Below are positions 15,759-23,209 of a stretch of DNA of 64,000 bases, one piece after another. Origin of the DNA: an uncultured Sphingomonadaceae bacterium (GTDB taxonomy: Bacteria > Pseudomonadota > Alphaproteobacteria > Sphingomonadales > Sphingomonadaceae); contig CALKUK010000016.1 in the NCBI GenBank assembly GCA_937996655.1, positions 89,048 through 153,047 of the forward strand. The letters run 5' to 3'. The position numbers and the translations under genes are program-made. Every line of letters begins with the position of its first letter. Position 1 is the stretch's first letter. The notes under the pieces were generated by a model. The model was not told the DNA's origin. It did not search any database and saw only the letters and a list, made by a program, of their open reading frames with translations.

Positions 15759-18173
15759 ATGTCGCTTCCCATCCACGCCGTGCTGCCCGATCTGCTCGCG
15801 ACGCTCTCGCGGCAATCGAACGCCGTGCTGGTGGCCCCGCCTGGCGCGGGCAAGACAACGGCGGTCGGCCCCGCGCTGCTGGGGGAAGACTGGTGCACCG
15901 GCCGCGTCCTCCTGCTCTCCCCCCGCCGGCTCGCCGCTCGGGCAGCCGCCGAACGCATCGCCGAATTGATGGAGGAGCCCGTCGGCCAGACGGCGGGCTA
16001 CGCCACGCGGATGGAAAGCCGCCAGTCCGCCGGGACCCGCCTGCTGGTGCTGACCGAAGGCATTTTCCGCAACATGATCCAGTCAGACCCCGAACTGGCG
16101 GGGATTTCTGCCGTGCTGTTTGACGAGGTGCATGAACGCAGCCTCGATTCGGACTTTGGCCTCGCTTTGGCGCTTGATGCCCAAGCCGGGTTGCGGCCAG
16201 ACCTGCGGCTGGTCGCCATGTCGGCCACACTCGATGGCGCGCGCTTTGCAAAGCTGCTCGATGCGCCTGTGATCGAAAGCGAAGGGCGGATGTTCCCGCT
16301 GACGCTGCGCCACGCAGGACGGCGCGCCGAAGCTCGGATCGAGGATGAGATGGCCGCCGTCATTCGCCGCGCCTTGAGCGAAGAGGAGGGTGATCTGCTC
16401 GCCTTCCTGCCCGGCGTTGGGGAGATTGAGCGGACGGCCGAACGGCTGGAGGGCATCGCCGCCCAAGTTCATCGCCTGCATGGCAGCCTTGACCCTGCCG
16501 ACCAACGCGCCGCGATCCGCAAGAGCGACCGACGCAAGGTCATCCTCGCGACGTCCATTGCCGAAACGAGCCTCACCATCGATGGGGTGCGGATTGTGGT
16601 GGACTCGGGGCTGGCGCGGCGGGCGCGTTATGACCGCGCGGCGGGCATTGCACGGCTTGTCACCGAACGCGTCAGTCAGGCCGCCGCGACCCAACGCGCC
16701 GGCCGCGCCGCGCGCCAACAACCCGGTGTCGCCTATCGCCTGTGGGAGGAGGCCGCGACGACAGGCCTGCCACCTTATGATCCACCCGAAATCTTGGAGG
16801 CAGACCTCTCCCCCTTGCTGCTCGACTGCGCGATTTGGGGCGTGGCGGACCCGACCCAACTCAACTGGCTCGACGTCCCGCCCGCTGCGGCCCTGTCGGA
16901 GGCGCGCACGCGGCTGACGGCGATGGGGGCGCTCGACGCCGATGGTCGCCCGACGCCGCACGGCAAGGCCATTGCCCGCCTGCCCATGCCCCCGCGTCTC
17001 GCCCATATGCTGATCGATGCCGGGGCCCGGGGCCTTGGCCAGATTGCCGCAGAGGCGGCTGTCCTCCTGTCCGAACGCGGGCTGGGCGGCAGTGATGTCG
17101 ATCTCGACCGCCGCCTGTCCCGCTGGAAAACCGAACGGGGCAAGCGCGCCGATGCCGCCCGCAATCTCGCCCGCCGCTGGGGCAAGCTGGCGGGTGCTGA
17201 GTCAGGGGGCGATGCCGATGCGCTCGCCGAAGTGGTGGCGCTCGGCTTTCCCGATCGGATCACCAAGCGGCGCGATGCCTCGGGTGAGAATTGGATCAGC
17301 GCGGGCGGGCGCGGTTTCCGGCTGGATCCGGCGCACCCGCTCGCCCGGCGGGACTGGCTCGCCGTCGCTGACATTCAAGGAGCGGCCTCGGGCGCGCGGA
17401 TCCTTTCTGCCGTCGAGATTGACCTTGGCACCATTGAACGCCTGTTCGCCGCGCACATCCGGACCGGCGCCAATATCCGCTTCGATCCCGCAACCGGCGG
17501 TGTGAAGACCGAAAGCGGGCGGCATCTGGGGGCGATCACCATCGCCAAGGGACAGGATGCGAAGGCCGATCCAGAAGCCATCGTCACAGCCCTCATCGAC
17601 GGCGTGCGCGACCATGGTCTGTCCGTCCTGCGCCTGTCCGAGGCCGCCAGTCGTTTGCGTGACCGGGCGGACTGGGCCGGGCTGACGTCGCTTGGCGATG
17701 CGGCCCTACTGGACACGCTGGAGGACTGGCTGGCCCCCTTGCTCTCCGGCAAGCGCCGCCTGTCAGACATTGAGGAAGGGGCGCTGCTCGGCGCGCTTAA
17801 AGGGGTGCTCGGTTGGGACGGACAGCAGCAGGTGGACCTGCTCGCCCCGGCGCACTTCACGTCCCCTGCGGGCACGACCCACGCCATCGACTATGCCGCT
17901 GACGCCGGCCCCACTGTGGAGCTGCGCGTACAGGCGCTGTTCGGCCTTGCCGCCCATCCCGTCATCGGGCGCGACAAGGTACCGCTCGTCCTCTCGCTCA
18001 CCTCACCCGCCGGTCGCCCCATCCAGACGACGCGCGACCTGCCCGGATTCTGGGCGGGAAGCTGGAAGGACGTCGCCAAGGACATGCGCGGCGCCTATCC
18101 CCGCCATCATTGGCCCGATGATCCGGCCAACGCTGCAGCGAGCCTCAAGACCAAGAAGAAGCAGGGCCTCTAA
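15759..18173 (+). CDS. hrpB: ATP-dependent helicase HrpB
   Basis: An 804-residue DEAH/RHA-family helicase. Walker A GAGKTT at 29-34, DEVH at 123-126 with following ERS, SATLD as motif III, and QRAGRAAR as motif VI are all present, followed by the HA2-type winged region and the HrpB-specific C-terminal domain (LLPLGTL is not present; the tail GSWKDVAKDMRGAYPRHHWP is typical). HrpB is often near penicillin-binding protein genes in gammaproteobacteria but its task is still unclear. ATG 15759 is chosen as homology starts at once (MSLPIHAVLPDLL). Full length and intact. Confidence 0.93.
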   Translation: MSLPIHAVLPDLLATLSRQSNAVLVAPPGAGKTTAVGPALLGEDWCTGRVLLLSPRRLAARAAAERIAELMEEPVGQTAGYATRMESRQSAGTRLLVLTEGIFRNMIQSDPELAGISAVLFDEVHERSLDSDFGLALALDAQAGLRPDLRLVAMSATLDGARFAKLLDAPVIESEGRMFPLTLRHAGRRAEARIEDEMAAVIRRALSEEEGDLLAFLPGVGEIERTAERLEGIAAQVHRLHGSLDPADQRAAIRKSDRRKVILATSIAETSLTIDGVRIVVDSGLARRARYDRAAGIARLVTERVSQAAATQRAGRAARQQPGVAYRLWEEAATTGLPPYDPPEILEADLSPLLLDCAIWGVADPTQLNWLDVPPAAALSEARTRLTAMGALDADGRPTPHGKAIARLPMPPRLAHMLIDAGARGLGQIAAEAAVLLSERGLGGSDVDLDRRLSRWKTERGKRADAARNLARRWGKLAGAESGGDADALAEVVALGFPDRITKRRDASGENWISAGGRGFRLDPAHPLARRDWLAVADIQGAASGARILSAVEIDLGTIERLFAAHIRTGANIRFDPATGGVKTESGRHLGAITIAKGQDAKADPEAIVTALIDGVRDHGLSVLRLSEAASRLRDRADWAGLTSLGDAALLDTLEDWLAPLLSGKRRLSDIEEGALLGALKGVLGWDGQQQVDLLAPAHFTSPAGTTHAIDYAADAGPTVELRVQALFGLAAHPVIGRDKVPLVLSLTSPAGRPIQTTRDLPGFWAGSWKDVAKDMRGAYPRHHWPDDPANAAASLKTKKKQGL

Positions 18174-18334
18174 CGTTCTCCCCAATGACGTGCATCGGGG
18201 GCGTGGCAAGCGCGCAAGCGACTGACGGAGGGGCTTTTGGCCAATGCGTCGCTTGCCCCTCCACCACCCCATCACAGGTCGATGGGGAGGATAAAAATGT
18301 TGAATCAAACCCGAGAATCAGGGAAAGGGCGGGC

Positions 18335-18631
18335 ATGACACAGTCAGATATGAATCAGGCACGCATCATCCAGAAGGCGAAAAACGCTCTCCAGTCCGGC
18401 CGCTATGGCACCGGCAAGTGGGTGTTGGAGTTCGAACCGACCGACGCCCAGCGCGCGGACCCGTTGATGGGCTGGGCCGGATCATCCGACACGCGCCGTC
18501 AGCTTAACCTGTCCTTCGCCACGCTGGAGGCGGCCAAGGCCTATGCCGACAAGAATGGCATCAGCTATCACGTCGTTCCCGCAGCGGAACGCGTGCTGAA
18601 GCTGCAGGCCTATGCGGATAATTTCCGGTAG
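18335..18631 (+). CDS. NDUFS4-like NADH dehydrogenase accessory subunit (ETC complex I subunit)
   Basis: A 98-residue protein matching the ETC complex I subunit conserved region (human NDUFS4 / AQDQ). It shows ARIIQKAKNALQSGRYGTGKWVLEF, split by the conserved W; then DPLMGWAGSSDT, LSFATLEAAKAYADKNGISY and a basic-aromatic C terminus. In alphaproteobacteria this small protein is a complex I accessory subunit, peripheral on the cytosolic arm. The nuo operon is not in this window. ATG 18335 is preferred; an internal ATG at 18350 is possible. The 161-base gap after hrpB holds no convincing gene. Confidence 0.85.
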   Translation: MTQSDMNQARIIQKAKNALQSGRYGTGKWVLEFEPTDAQRADPLMGWAGSSDTRRQLNLSFATLEAAKAYADKNGISYHVVPAAERVLKLQAYADNFR

Positions 18632-18646
18632 AAGCGCCTCTCCCCA

Positions 18647-18729
18647 TTTGCCCTGAGCCTGTCGAAGGGTCGCACTTTTCTGGACGCCGATGCAAAAGGA
18701 CAGGGCTTCGACAAGCTCAGCCCAAACGG
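18647..18729. repeat. REP-like inverted repeat unit B
   Basis: Arms TTTGCCCTGAGCCTGTCGAAGGG (in part; 18647-18669) and its convergent partner at 18701-18729 (CTTCGACAAGCTCAGCCCAA core) are inverted, with a 31-base spacer including CACTTTT/AAAAGGA. Same family as units at 1937-2028 and 19293-19384. It lies between the convergent ends of the NDUFS4-like and Nudix genes, where it could serve as a bidirectional stop or mRNA 3'-protecting hairpin. Confidence 0.85.
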
Positions 18730-18766
18730 ATTTGATTGCGTGCGCTCAGGCTGAGCGCGGTTAACG

Positions 18767-19285
18767 CTAAACCAACCCCGGCCCCAGCAACATCAACAAC
18801 TTGGCATCCATCGCACAGCCCTGTGCCCGCTTGGTCGCGATGAAGGCTGCCACTTTGTCCATCGGCACACGGTGGACGGTAATATTCTCCCCCGCAACGC
18901 CGCCGCCCTCACCGGTCTTCACCAGATCATGCGCGCGCACGAAGAAGAAGCTTTCGCTGACCATGCCGGGGGAGGAGAAAAACTCCCCCACCAGTTCGAT
19001 CCGCCCGGGGCGATAGCCGGTCTCTTCCTCCAGTTCCCGCGCAGCAGCCTCTTCCATCACTTCATTGTCGGTCTCGTCGCCGATCAGACCCGCGGGCAGC
19101 TCAAGGCAAGGCACGCCCAGCGGGACACGGAACTGTTCGACCAACAGGACATGGTCGTCATCAATGGCGAGGATCACCGCCGCCTTGATGCCACGCGCGC
19201 GGCTGACATATTCCCATGTTCCCTTGGTCTTGGTCGTGAGGAAGCGGCCCTGCCAGACGATCTGTTCTTCTTGCGATTGTGTCAT
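18767..19285 (-). CDS. Nudix hydrolase, ADP-ribose pyrophosphatase-like
   Basis: A 172-residue Nudix hydrolase. The Nudix box is visible as G-x5-E...AARELEEETGYR near residues 70-92, preceded by VEQFRVPLG and LELPAGLIG. These are hallmarks of the ADP-ribose pyrophosphatase branch, which cleaves ADP-ribose to AMP and ribose-5-phosphate. The C-terminal part (SSPGMVSESFFFV) also fits. ATG 19285 is chosen over a GTG six bases upstream because GGAG sits five bases before it. The gene is flanked closely on both sides by REP-like units B and C, which are not seen around other genes here. Confidence 0.88.
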   Translation of the reverse strand: MTQSQEEQIVWQGRFLTTKTKGTWEYVSRARGIKAAVILAIDDDHVLLVEQFRVPLGVPCLELPAGLIGDETDNEVMEEAAARELEEETGYRPGRIELVGEFFSSPGMVSESFFFVRAHDLVKTGEGGGVAGENITVHRVPMDKVAAFIATKRAQGCAMDAKLLMLLGPGLV

Positions 19286-19292
19286 CACCACT

Positions 19293-19384
19293 CCGTTTGC
19301 CCTGAGCTTGTCGAAGGGCTGTCCTTTACTGGTCAGCGCAATTCAACAGAAAAGAACAGTGCTTCGACAAGCTCAGCACAAACG
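19293..19384. repeat. REP-like inverted repeat unit C
   Basis: Arms 19293-19319 (CCGTTTGCCCTGAGCTTG then TCGAAGGGC) and 19360-19384 (GCTTCGACAAGCTCAGCAC core) are inverted around a 40-base spacer. Same family as units A and B. It occupies the whole gap between the end of the TPM gene and the Nudix start, so any Nudix promoter must overlap it. Confidence 0.85.
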
Positions 19385-19399
19385 AGATCAGGGTCAGAC

Positions 19400-20083
19400 C
19401 TAAAGCTCAATCAAACGATCAGGCAGTTCATTCCGGTCATCCTCCGCGCGGGGGAAGTGTTGGGCGAGGACCGCCCCCACATCACGCACCGCGGCGGCCA
19501 TGCCATCGGCGATCCGGCCTTCGCGGACATGGGTGATCATATCGACCATGGCATCGCCCCAAACGTCATTGGAAACTTGGGCATGGATCGCTTCATCCGC
19601 CACAATTTCTGCCCGATGTTCGGCAAGCGAGAGGTAGATGAGGATGCCGGTGCGCCCGGTCGTCCGGCGCTCGGCCCCAACCTTGAAATAGCGGACCGCC
19701 CGTTTGCGCACGCGGTGGGATTTGATCGTACCCGGCGTCAGCGCCAGCCGCAGCGGCCGCCACAGGAGCAGAAGCCAGCTACCGATGAACTTCGCAATGA
19801 CCGTCGTCAGCGCCAGTTCCATCACCTCACGCGGGGTCCAGGCAATCGTCCAGCTGCCAAGCAGTGCCGAGACCATGGAGGTGTAGACATCCGAAAAGAC
19901 GGTGACCCAGCCGAGCGCGAAAATGGCGACGCCGGAGGCCCACCAGAGCGCCACATCCACATAAGGGTCTGAATGATCGGCGATGATCGTGACGATCTCC
20001 CCGCTCGTATGCGCCTCGGCATCATGCACCGCCTGACTGATGCGGGCATGTTCACTGTCTGAAAGAGTTGCTTGCACCGCCAT
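19400..20083 (-). CDS. TPM domain (TLP18.3/Psb32-like) membrane protein
   Basis: A 227-residue protein with an N-terminal TPM/Psb32-like region (RISQAVHDAEAHTSGEIVTIIADHSDPYVDVAL), two or three hydrophobic segments at roughly residues 45-115, and a C-terminal soluble part with RTGILIYLSLAEHRAEIVAD. This matches the shorter TPM partner often placed after LemA and a YgcG-like protein. The function of the set is not settled; links to envelope homeostasis are suggested for the family. The ATG at 20083 shares a base with the stop of the upstream YgcG-like gene (TGATG). Translated sequence upstream of this ATG is only an antiphase reading of the neighbour's Gly-rich tail. Confidence 0.82.
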   Translation of the reverse strand: MAVQATLSDSEHARISQAVHDAEAHTSGEIVTIIADHSDPYVDVALWWASGVAIFALGWVTVFSDVYTSMVSALLGSWTIAWTPREVMELALTTVIAKFIGSWLLLLWRPLRLALTPGTIKSHRVRKRAVRYFKVGAERRTTGRTGILIYLSLAEHRAEIVADEAIHAQVSNDVWGDAMVDMITHVREGRIADGMAAAVRDVGAVLAQHFPRAEDDRNELPDRLIEL

Positions 20084-20856
20084 CACCAGCTCCCCGACGA
20101 TCCGCCGCCGCCAAAGCCGCCGCCGCCGCCTGAAAAGCCGCCAAATCCACCACCATCGCCGCCGCCCCAGCCGCCGCCGGAACCGCCACCCCAATCGCCC
20201 GGGCCCCAGATGACAACCGGACCCATGCCGCGATGCCGCCGCCCGCCCTTGCCGCGCCGCAGGCCGGGCAGGATGACGAAGAACAGAATGATCATCCAGA
20301 AAATGAGCGCAACGGGAATGCCGCCACCCTTCTTTTCCGACGAGGTCTCTGCCGCCTTCACCCGCGCAGCTGCCTCTTCAGGCGACAGCTTTAATTGCGC
20401 GATCATCGCATCGGTGCCGGCGTTGATGCCGCCGGTGAAATCTCCGGCCTTGAAGCGCGGCAGGATCTGCGTGTTGATGATGACGCTGGAATAGGCGTCG
20501 GTCATATAGGGCTCCAGCCCATAGCCGACTTCGATGCGCACCTTACGGTCCTTGGGGGCGACAATCAGCAGCGTCCCATCGTCCTTCTCCTTGGACCCGA
20601 TCCCCCAAGTGCGCCCGAGCCGGTAGCCATAGTCCTCGATCGGATAGCCTTCGAGGCTCGGGATGGTCGCCACCACCATCTGGCGCCCGGTTTCTTTTTC
20701 ATAGGCGGCCAATTTGGCGTCGAGCGCGCTTTCCTCTGCAGGCGCAAGCAGGCTGGCCGCGTCAACGACACGGGTGTTGTTGGGTTTCGGGAAGGTTTGG
20801 GCCTGAGCGGGGGCCCAGACCGAAACCAGCAGAAGTAGACTTACAAACCAGCGCAT
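20083..20856 (-). CDS. YgcG-like TPM domain protein with glycine-rich tail
   Basis: A 257-residue exported protein. Signal peptide MRWFVSLLLLVSVWAPAQAQ, a TPM domain at about 28-150 (NNTRVVDAASLL; GYRLGRTWGIGSKEKDDGTLLIV; RKVRIEVGYGLEPYMTD), a single membrane helix (IPVALIFWMIILFFVILPGL), and a C-terminal tail of about 45 residues made mainly of Gly with Ser, Phe and Trp, ending in SGSW. Such Gly-rich tails are typical of the family. It is placed between lemA (28 bases upstream) and the second TPM gene (1-base overlap). ATG 20856 is chosen for the signal peptide and a GGAA before it. Confidence 0.87.
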   Translation of the reverse strand: MRWFVSLLLLVSVWAPAQAQTFPKPNNTRVVDAASLLAPAEESALDAKLAAYEKETGRQMVVATIPSLEGYPIEDYGYRLGRTWGIGSKEKDDGTLLIVAPKDRKVRIEVGYGLEPYMTDAYSSVIINTQILPRFKAGDFTGGINAGTDAMIAQLKLSPEEAAARVKAAETSSEKKGGGIPVALIFWMIILFFVILPGLRRGKGGRRHRGMGPVVIWGPGDWGGGSGGGWGGGDGGGFGGFSGGGGGFGGGGSSGSW

Positions 20857-20884
20857 TGCGCTTGGTTCCTTCCGGGCATTGCCC

Positions 20885-21487
20885 TTAAAACTTGACCGTC
20901 GGCGCGCGGTCCGCATTGGGGGCGGTAGCCTGATAGGGGGTCATAGGGGCCGCCCCATAAAAGATCTTGGCGCCAATCGCATCGGGGAAGGTGCGGATCG
21001 TGGTGTTATAGAGCTGCACCGCCTCGTTATAATCCTTGATGGAAATGTTGATGCGGTTCTCCGTGCCTTCCAGCTGCGATTGCAGCGCGAGGAAATTCTG
21101 GTTCGACTTGAGATCGGGATAGGCCTCAACCGAGGCGAGCAGACGGCCAAGCCCCTGGCTCAACGCGCCCTGCGCCTGCTGAAACTGGGCGACCTTGTTC
21201 GGGTCGGTCAGATCGGCGGCCGTCACCTGAACCGAGGTGGCCTTTGCCCGCGCTTCGGTCACTTCAACCAGAACGCTTTGTTCCTGCTTGGCATAGCCCT
21301 TCACCGTTTCAACGAGATTGGGGATAAGGTCTGCCCGGCGCTGATAATCTGCCTGCACATTGGCCCATTTGGCCTTCGCATTTTCTTCCTGCGTCGGCAC
21401 GGTGTTGATCCCGCAGCCGGACACCGCCAGCGCAAGCGGAGCGAGGGCGATGGGGGCCAAGGTGGCAAAACGAAAACGGTGGGTCAT
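20885..21487 (-). CDS. lemA: LemA family lipoprotein
   Basis: A 200-residue LemA-family protein. The N terminus MTHRFRFATLAPIALAPLALAVSGC is a lipoprotein signal with Cys of the lipobox. The mature part is helical, with the family motifs YQRRADLIPNLVETVKGYA, VTEARAKA, LLASVEAYPDLKSNQNFLALQSQLEGTENRI and YNEAVQLYN (given in part), then IGAKIFYGAAP. LemA proteins have a long antiparallel helical fold with an outward N terminus; the role is not known. First gene of the lemA-ygcG-TPM set; divergent from mscL with 126 bases between. Confidence 0.92.
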   Translation of the reverse strand: MTHRFRFATLAPIALAPLALAVSGCGINTVPTQEENAKAKWANVQADYQRRADLIPNLVETVKGYAKQEQSVLVEVTEARAKATSVQVTAADLTDPNKVAQFQQAQGALSQGLGRLLASVEAYPDLKSNQNFLALQSQLEGTENRINISIKDYNEAVQLYNTTIRTFPDAIGAKIFYGAAPMTPYQATAPNADRAPTVKF

Positions 21488-21613
21488 GAAGGGTCTCTCC
21501 CGTGGATCGATAGGGCAAAGATAGGGGTCCGCCCTGACCGGCGCAATAACCTTGCAAAATGTCACCATTCTGGCAGTTTTCGAATGGGTAGCAGCCAATT
21601 GGGGAGTGCGTAT

Positions 21614-22030
21614 ATGTTTGAAGAGTTCAAAGCATTTGTAAATAAAGGGAATGTTCTCGATCTGGCGGTCGGTGTGATCATCGGCGCCGCCTTTGGGAAG
21701 ATCATTACCTCCTTCACCGATGACTTGCTGATGCCGCTCATCAGCCTTGTGACGGGCGGCGGCACAGATTTTTCGAACAAGTTTATCCTGCTGGGCGATC
21801 CGGGCGATAAAGTCATCGCGACGCTCGCCGATGCCAAGGCCGCCGGTGTCGGGGCCTTTGCCTATGGCAGCTTCATCACCGCACTGATCAACTTCCTGAT
21901 CATGGCCTTTGTCATCTTCCTGATTGTGCGTCAGGCCAACAAGATGATGGCCCCTCCCCCGGCGGAAGAAGCCGCAACGGCGGAAGAGGTCACGCTGCTG
22001 CGCGAAATTCGCGACAGCCTGAAAAAGTAA
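21614..22030 (+). CDS. mscL: Large-conductance mechanosensitive channel MscL
   Basis: A 138-residue pore protein that opens under membrane tension to release solutes on hypo-osmotic shock. N-terminal amphipathic helix MFEEFKAFVNKGNVLDLAVG, first membrane helix with the pore residues VGVIIGAAFGKIITSF, a periplasmic loop, and second membrane helix SFITALINFLIMAFVIFLIV. The cytosolic C-terminal helix TLLREIRDSLKK is also seen. GGGGAG at 21601-21606 sets ATG 21614. Converges on msrA with a 9-base gap. Confidence 0.96.
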   Translation: MFEEFKAFVNKGNVLDLAVGVIIGAAFGKIITSFTDDLLMPLISLVTGGGTDFSNKFILLGDPGDKVIATLADAKAAGVGAFAYGSFITALINFLIMAFVIFLIVRQANKMMAPPPAEEAATAEEVTLLREIRDSLKK

Positions 22031-22039
22031 CGCAAAAGG

Positions 22040-22711
22040 CTACCGGGCAAGCGTGGGGAACGCTGCCCGGAACGCCTGCACCTTCGGGATATCCCAGCGG
22101 ACAATATAGGGGTGGCGCGGGTTCTTCTGCATGAAGTCCTGATGATAGGCTTCTGCCGGAAAGAAGCGCCCCGTCTCCAGCTTCGTTACAATCGGCCGTG
22201 GGTAGCTCCCCGCCTTTGCCAACTGCGCGATATAGCTTTCCGCAATCGCCCGCTGCGCCGCAGACTGCGGAAAAATGGCCGAGCGGTAGCTGGGGCCGGT
22301 GTCTGGCCCCTGTCGGTTCAACTGGGTCGGATCATGCGCAACCGAGAAATAGATGCGCAAAAGCGTGCCATAGCTCACCTTGCTGGGATCATAGGTGATG
22401 CGGATCGCCTCGGCATGGCCCGTTGTCTCTTCAGACACCGCATCGTAGTTCGCGGTCGCTGCCGTCCCGCCGGCATAGCCTGAGACGACCGAGCGGACGC
22501 CCTTCACGCGTTCAAAAACGCCTTCCATGCCCCAAAAGCAACCGCCCGCGACAACGGCAACCGCGGTCCCGCCCGGCTCTGCCGTGTCGAGCTTGGGCGC
22601 GGAGATGCGCACCGCCTTTTCGGCATAGGTCGTGCCGTTGACCAGCGTCAGGCTGACCAGCGCGAGCGCGCCGCCCATAAGCAGGGCTCCGAAGTGGACG
22701 CCCCGGCTCAT
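22040..22711 (-). CDS. msrA: Peptide methionine-S-sulfoxide reductase MsrA, membrane-anchored or exported
   Basis: A 223-residue MsrA that reduces the S-epimer of methionine sulfoxide. The catalytic motif GGCFWGMEG (C58) is intact, with the GPDTGPSYRSAIF substrate region and a C-terminal RFFPAEAYHQDF. The first 32 residues form a hydrophobic segment (VHFGALLMGGALALVSLTLV) read as a signal peptide or anchor, so the enzyme should act in the periplasm. The start ATG 22711 overlaps the TGA of msrB by four bases, so the two are translated together. No C-terminal resolving Cys pair is obvious. Confidence 0.92.
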   Translation of the reverse strand: MSRGVHFGALLMGGALALVSLTLVNGTTYAEKAVRISAPKLDTAEPGGTAVAVVAGGCFWGMEGVFERVKGVRSVVSGYAGGTAATANYDAVSEETTGHAEAIRITYDPSKVSYGTLLRIYFSVAHDPTQLNRQGPDTGPSYRSAIFPQSAAQRAIAESYIAQLAKAGSYPRPIVTKLETGRFFPAEAYHQDFMQKNPRHPYIVRWDIPKVQAFRAAFPTLAR

Positions 22712-23181
22712 GCCGGGATGAAGGCCAAAGCGACGCCGTTCATGCAATAGCGCTTGCCGGTGGGCGCTGGCCCATCGTCAAACACATGGCCCAGATGCCC
22801 GCCGCAGCGACGGCAATGCACCTCGGTGCGGGGGGAGCCGATCGAATAATCGGTCTTGGTGCCCACCGCATTGGGGAGCGGCCGGAAAAAGCTTGGCCAG
22901 CCCGTGCCGCTGTCAAATTTGGTCGACGAGGCAAAGAGCGGCAGCGCGCAACCGGCACAGGCAAATGTGCCTTTGCGTTTTTCCTTGTTGAGCGGGCTGG
23001 TGAAAGGCTGCTCGGTCGCTTCATGCCGAAGTGTCTGATAGGCGGCGGGCGAAAGCCGCGCCTTCCACTGGGCATCGGTGAGCGTGAAGGGGAAGCTTTC
23101 CTTGGCCTCGCTTTTGGACCCGCAACCCGCAAGGCACAAAGCCGCGCTTCCGAGCAGGAGATGACGGCGTGAGAGATCCAT
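22708..23181 (-). CDS. msrB: Peptide methionine-R-sulfoxide reductase MsrB, predicted lipoprotein
   Basis: A 157-residue MsrB acting on the R-epimer. It has zinc CxxC pairs at C75/C78 (CAGC) and C123/C126 (CRRC), and the catalytic Cys in RYCMN (C146). The N terminus MDLSRRHLLLGSAALCLAGC carries a twin-Arg (SRRHLLLG) pattern and a lipobox with Cys20, so export by Tat followed by lipidation is likely. Coupled to msrA by a 4-base overlap: an envelope methionine-repair pair. A second, cytosolic MsrB is at 55.6 kb. Confidence 0.93.
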   Translation of the reverse strand: MDLSRRHLLLGSAALCLAGCGSKSEAKESFPFTLTDAQWKARLSPAAYQTLRHEATEQPFTSPLNKEKRKGTFACAGCALPLFASSTKFDSGTGWPSFFRPLPNAVGTKTDYSIGSPRTEVHCRRCGGHLGHVFDDGPAPTGKRYCMNGVALAFIPA

Positions 23182-23209
23182 GGCGATACTCCTTGGAGGA
23201 ACGCCTAAT

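Noticed and set aside
18872..19972. A 366-codon plus-strand frame through the Nudix and TPM genes
   Set aside because: Antisense to a gene with a clear Nudix box and crossing a REP-like unit; no homology.
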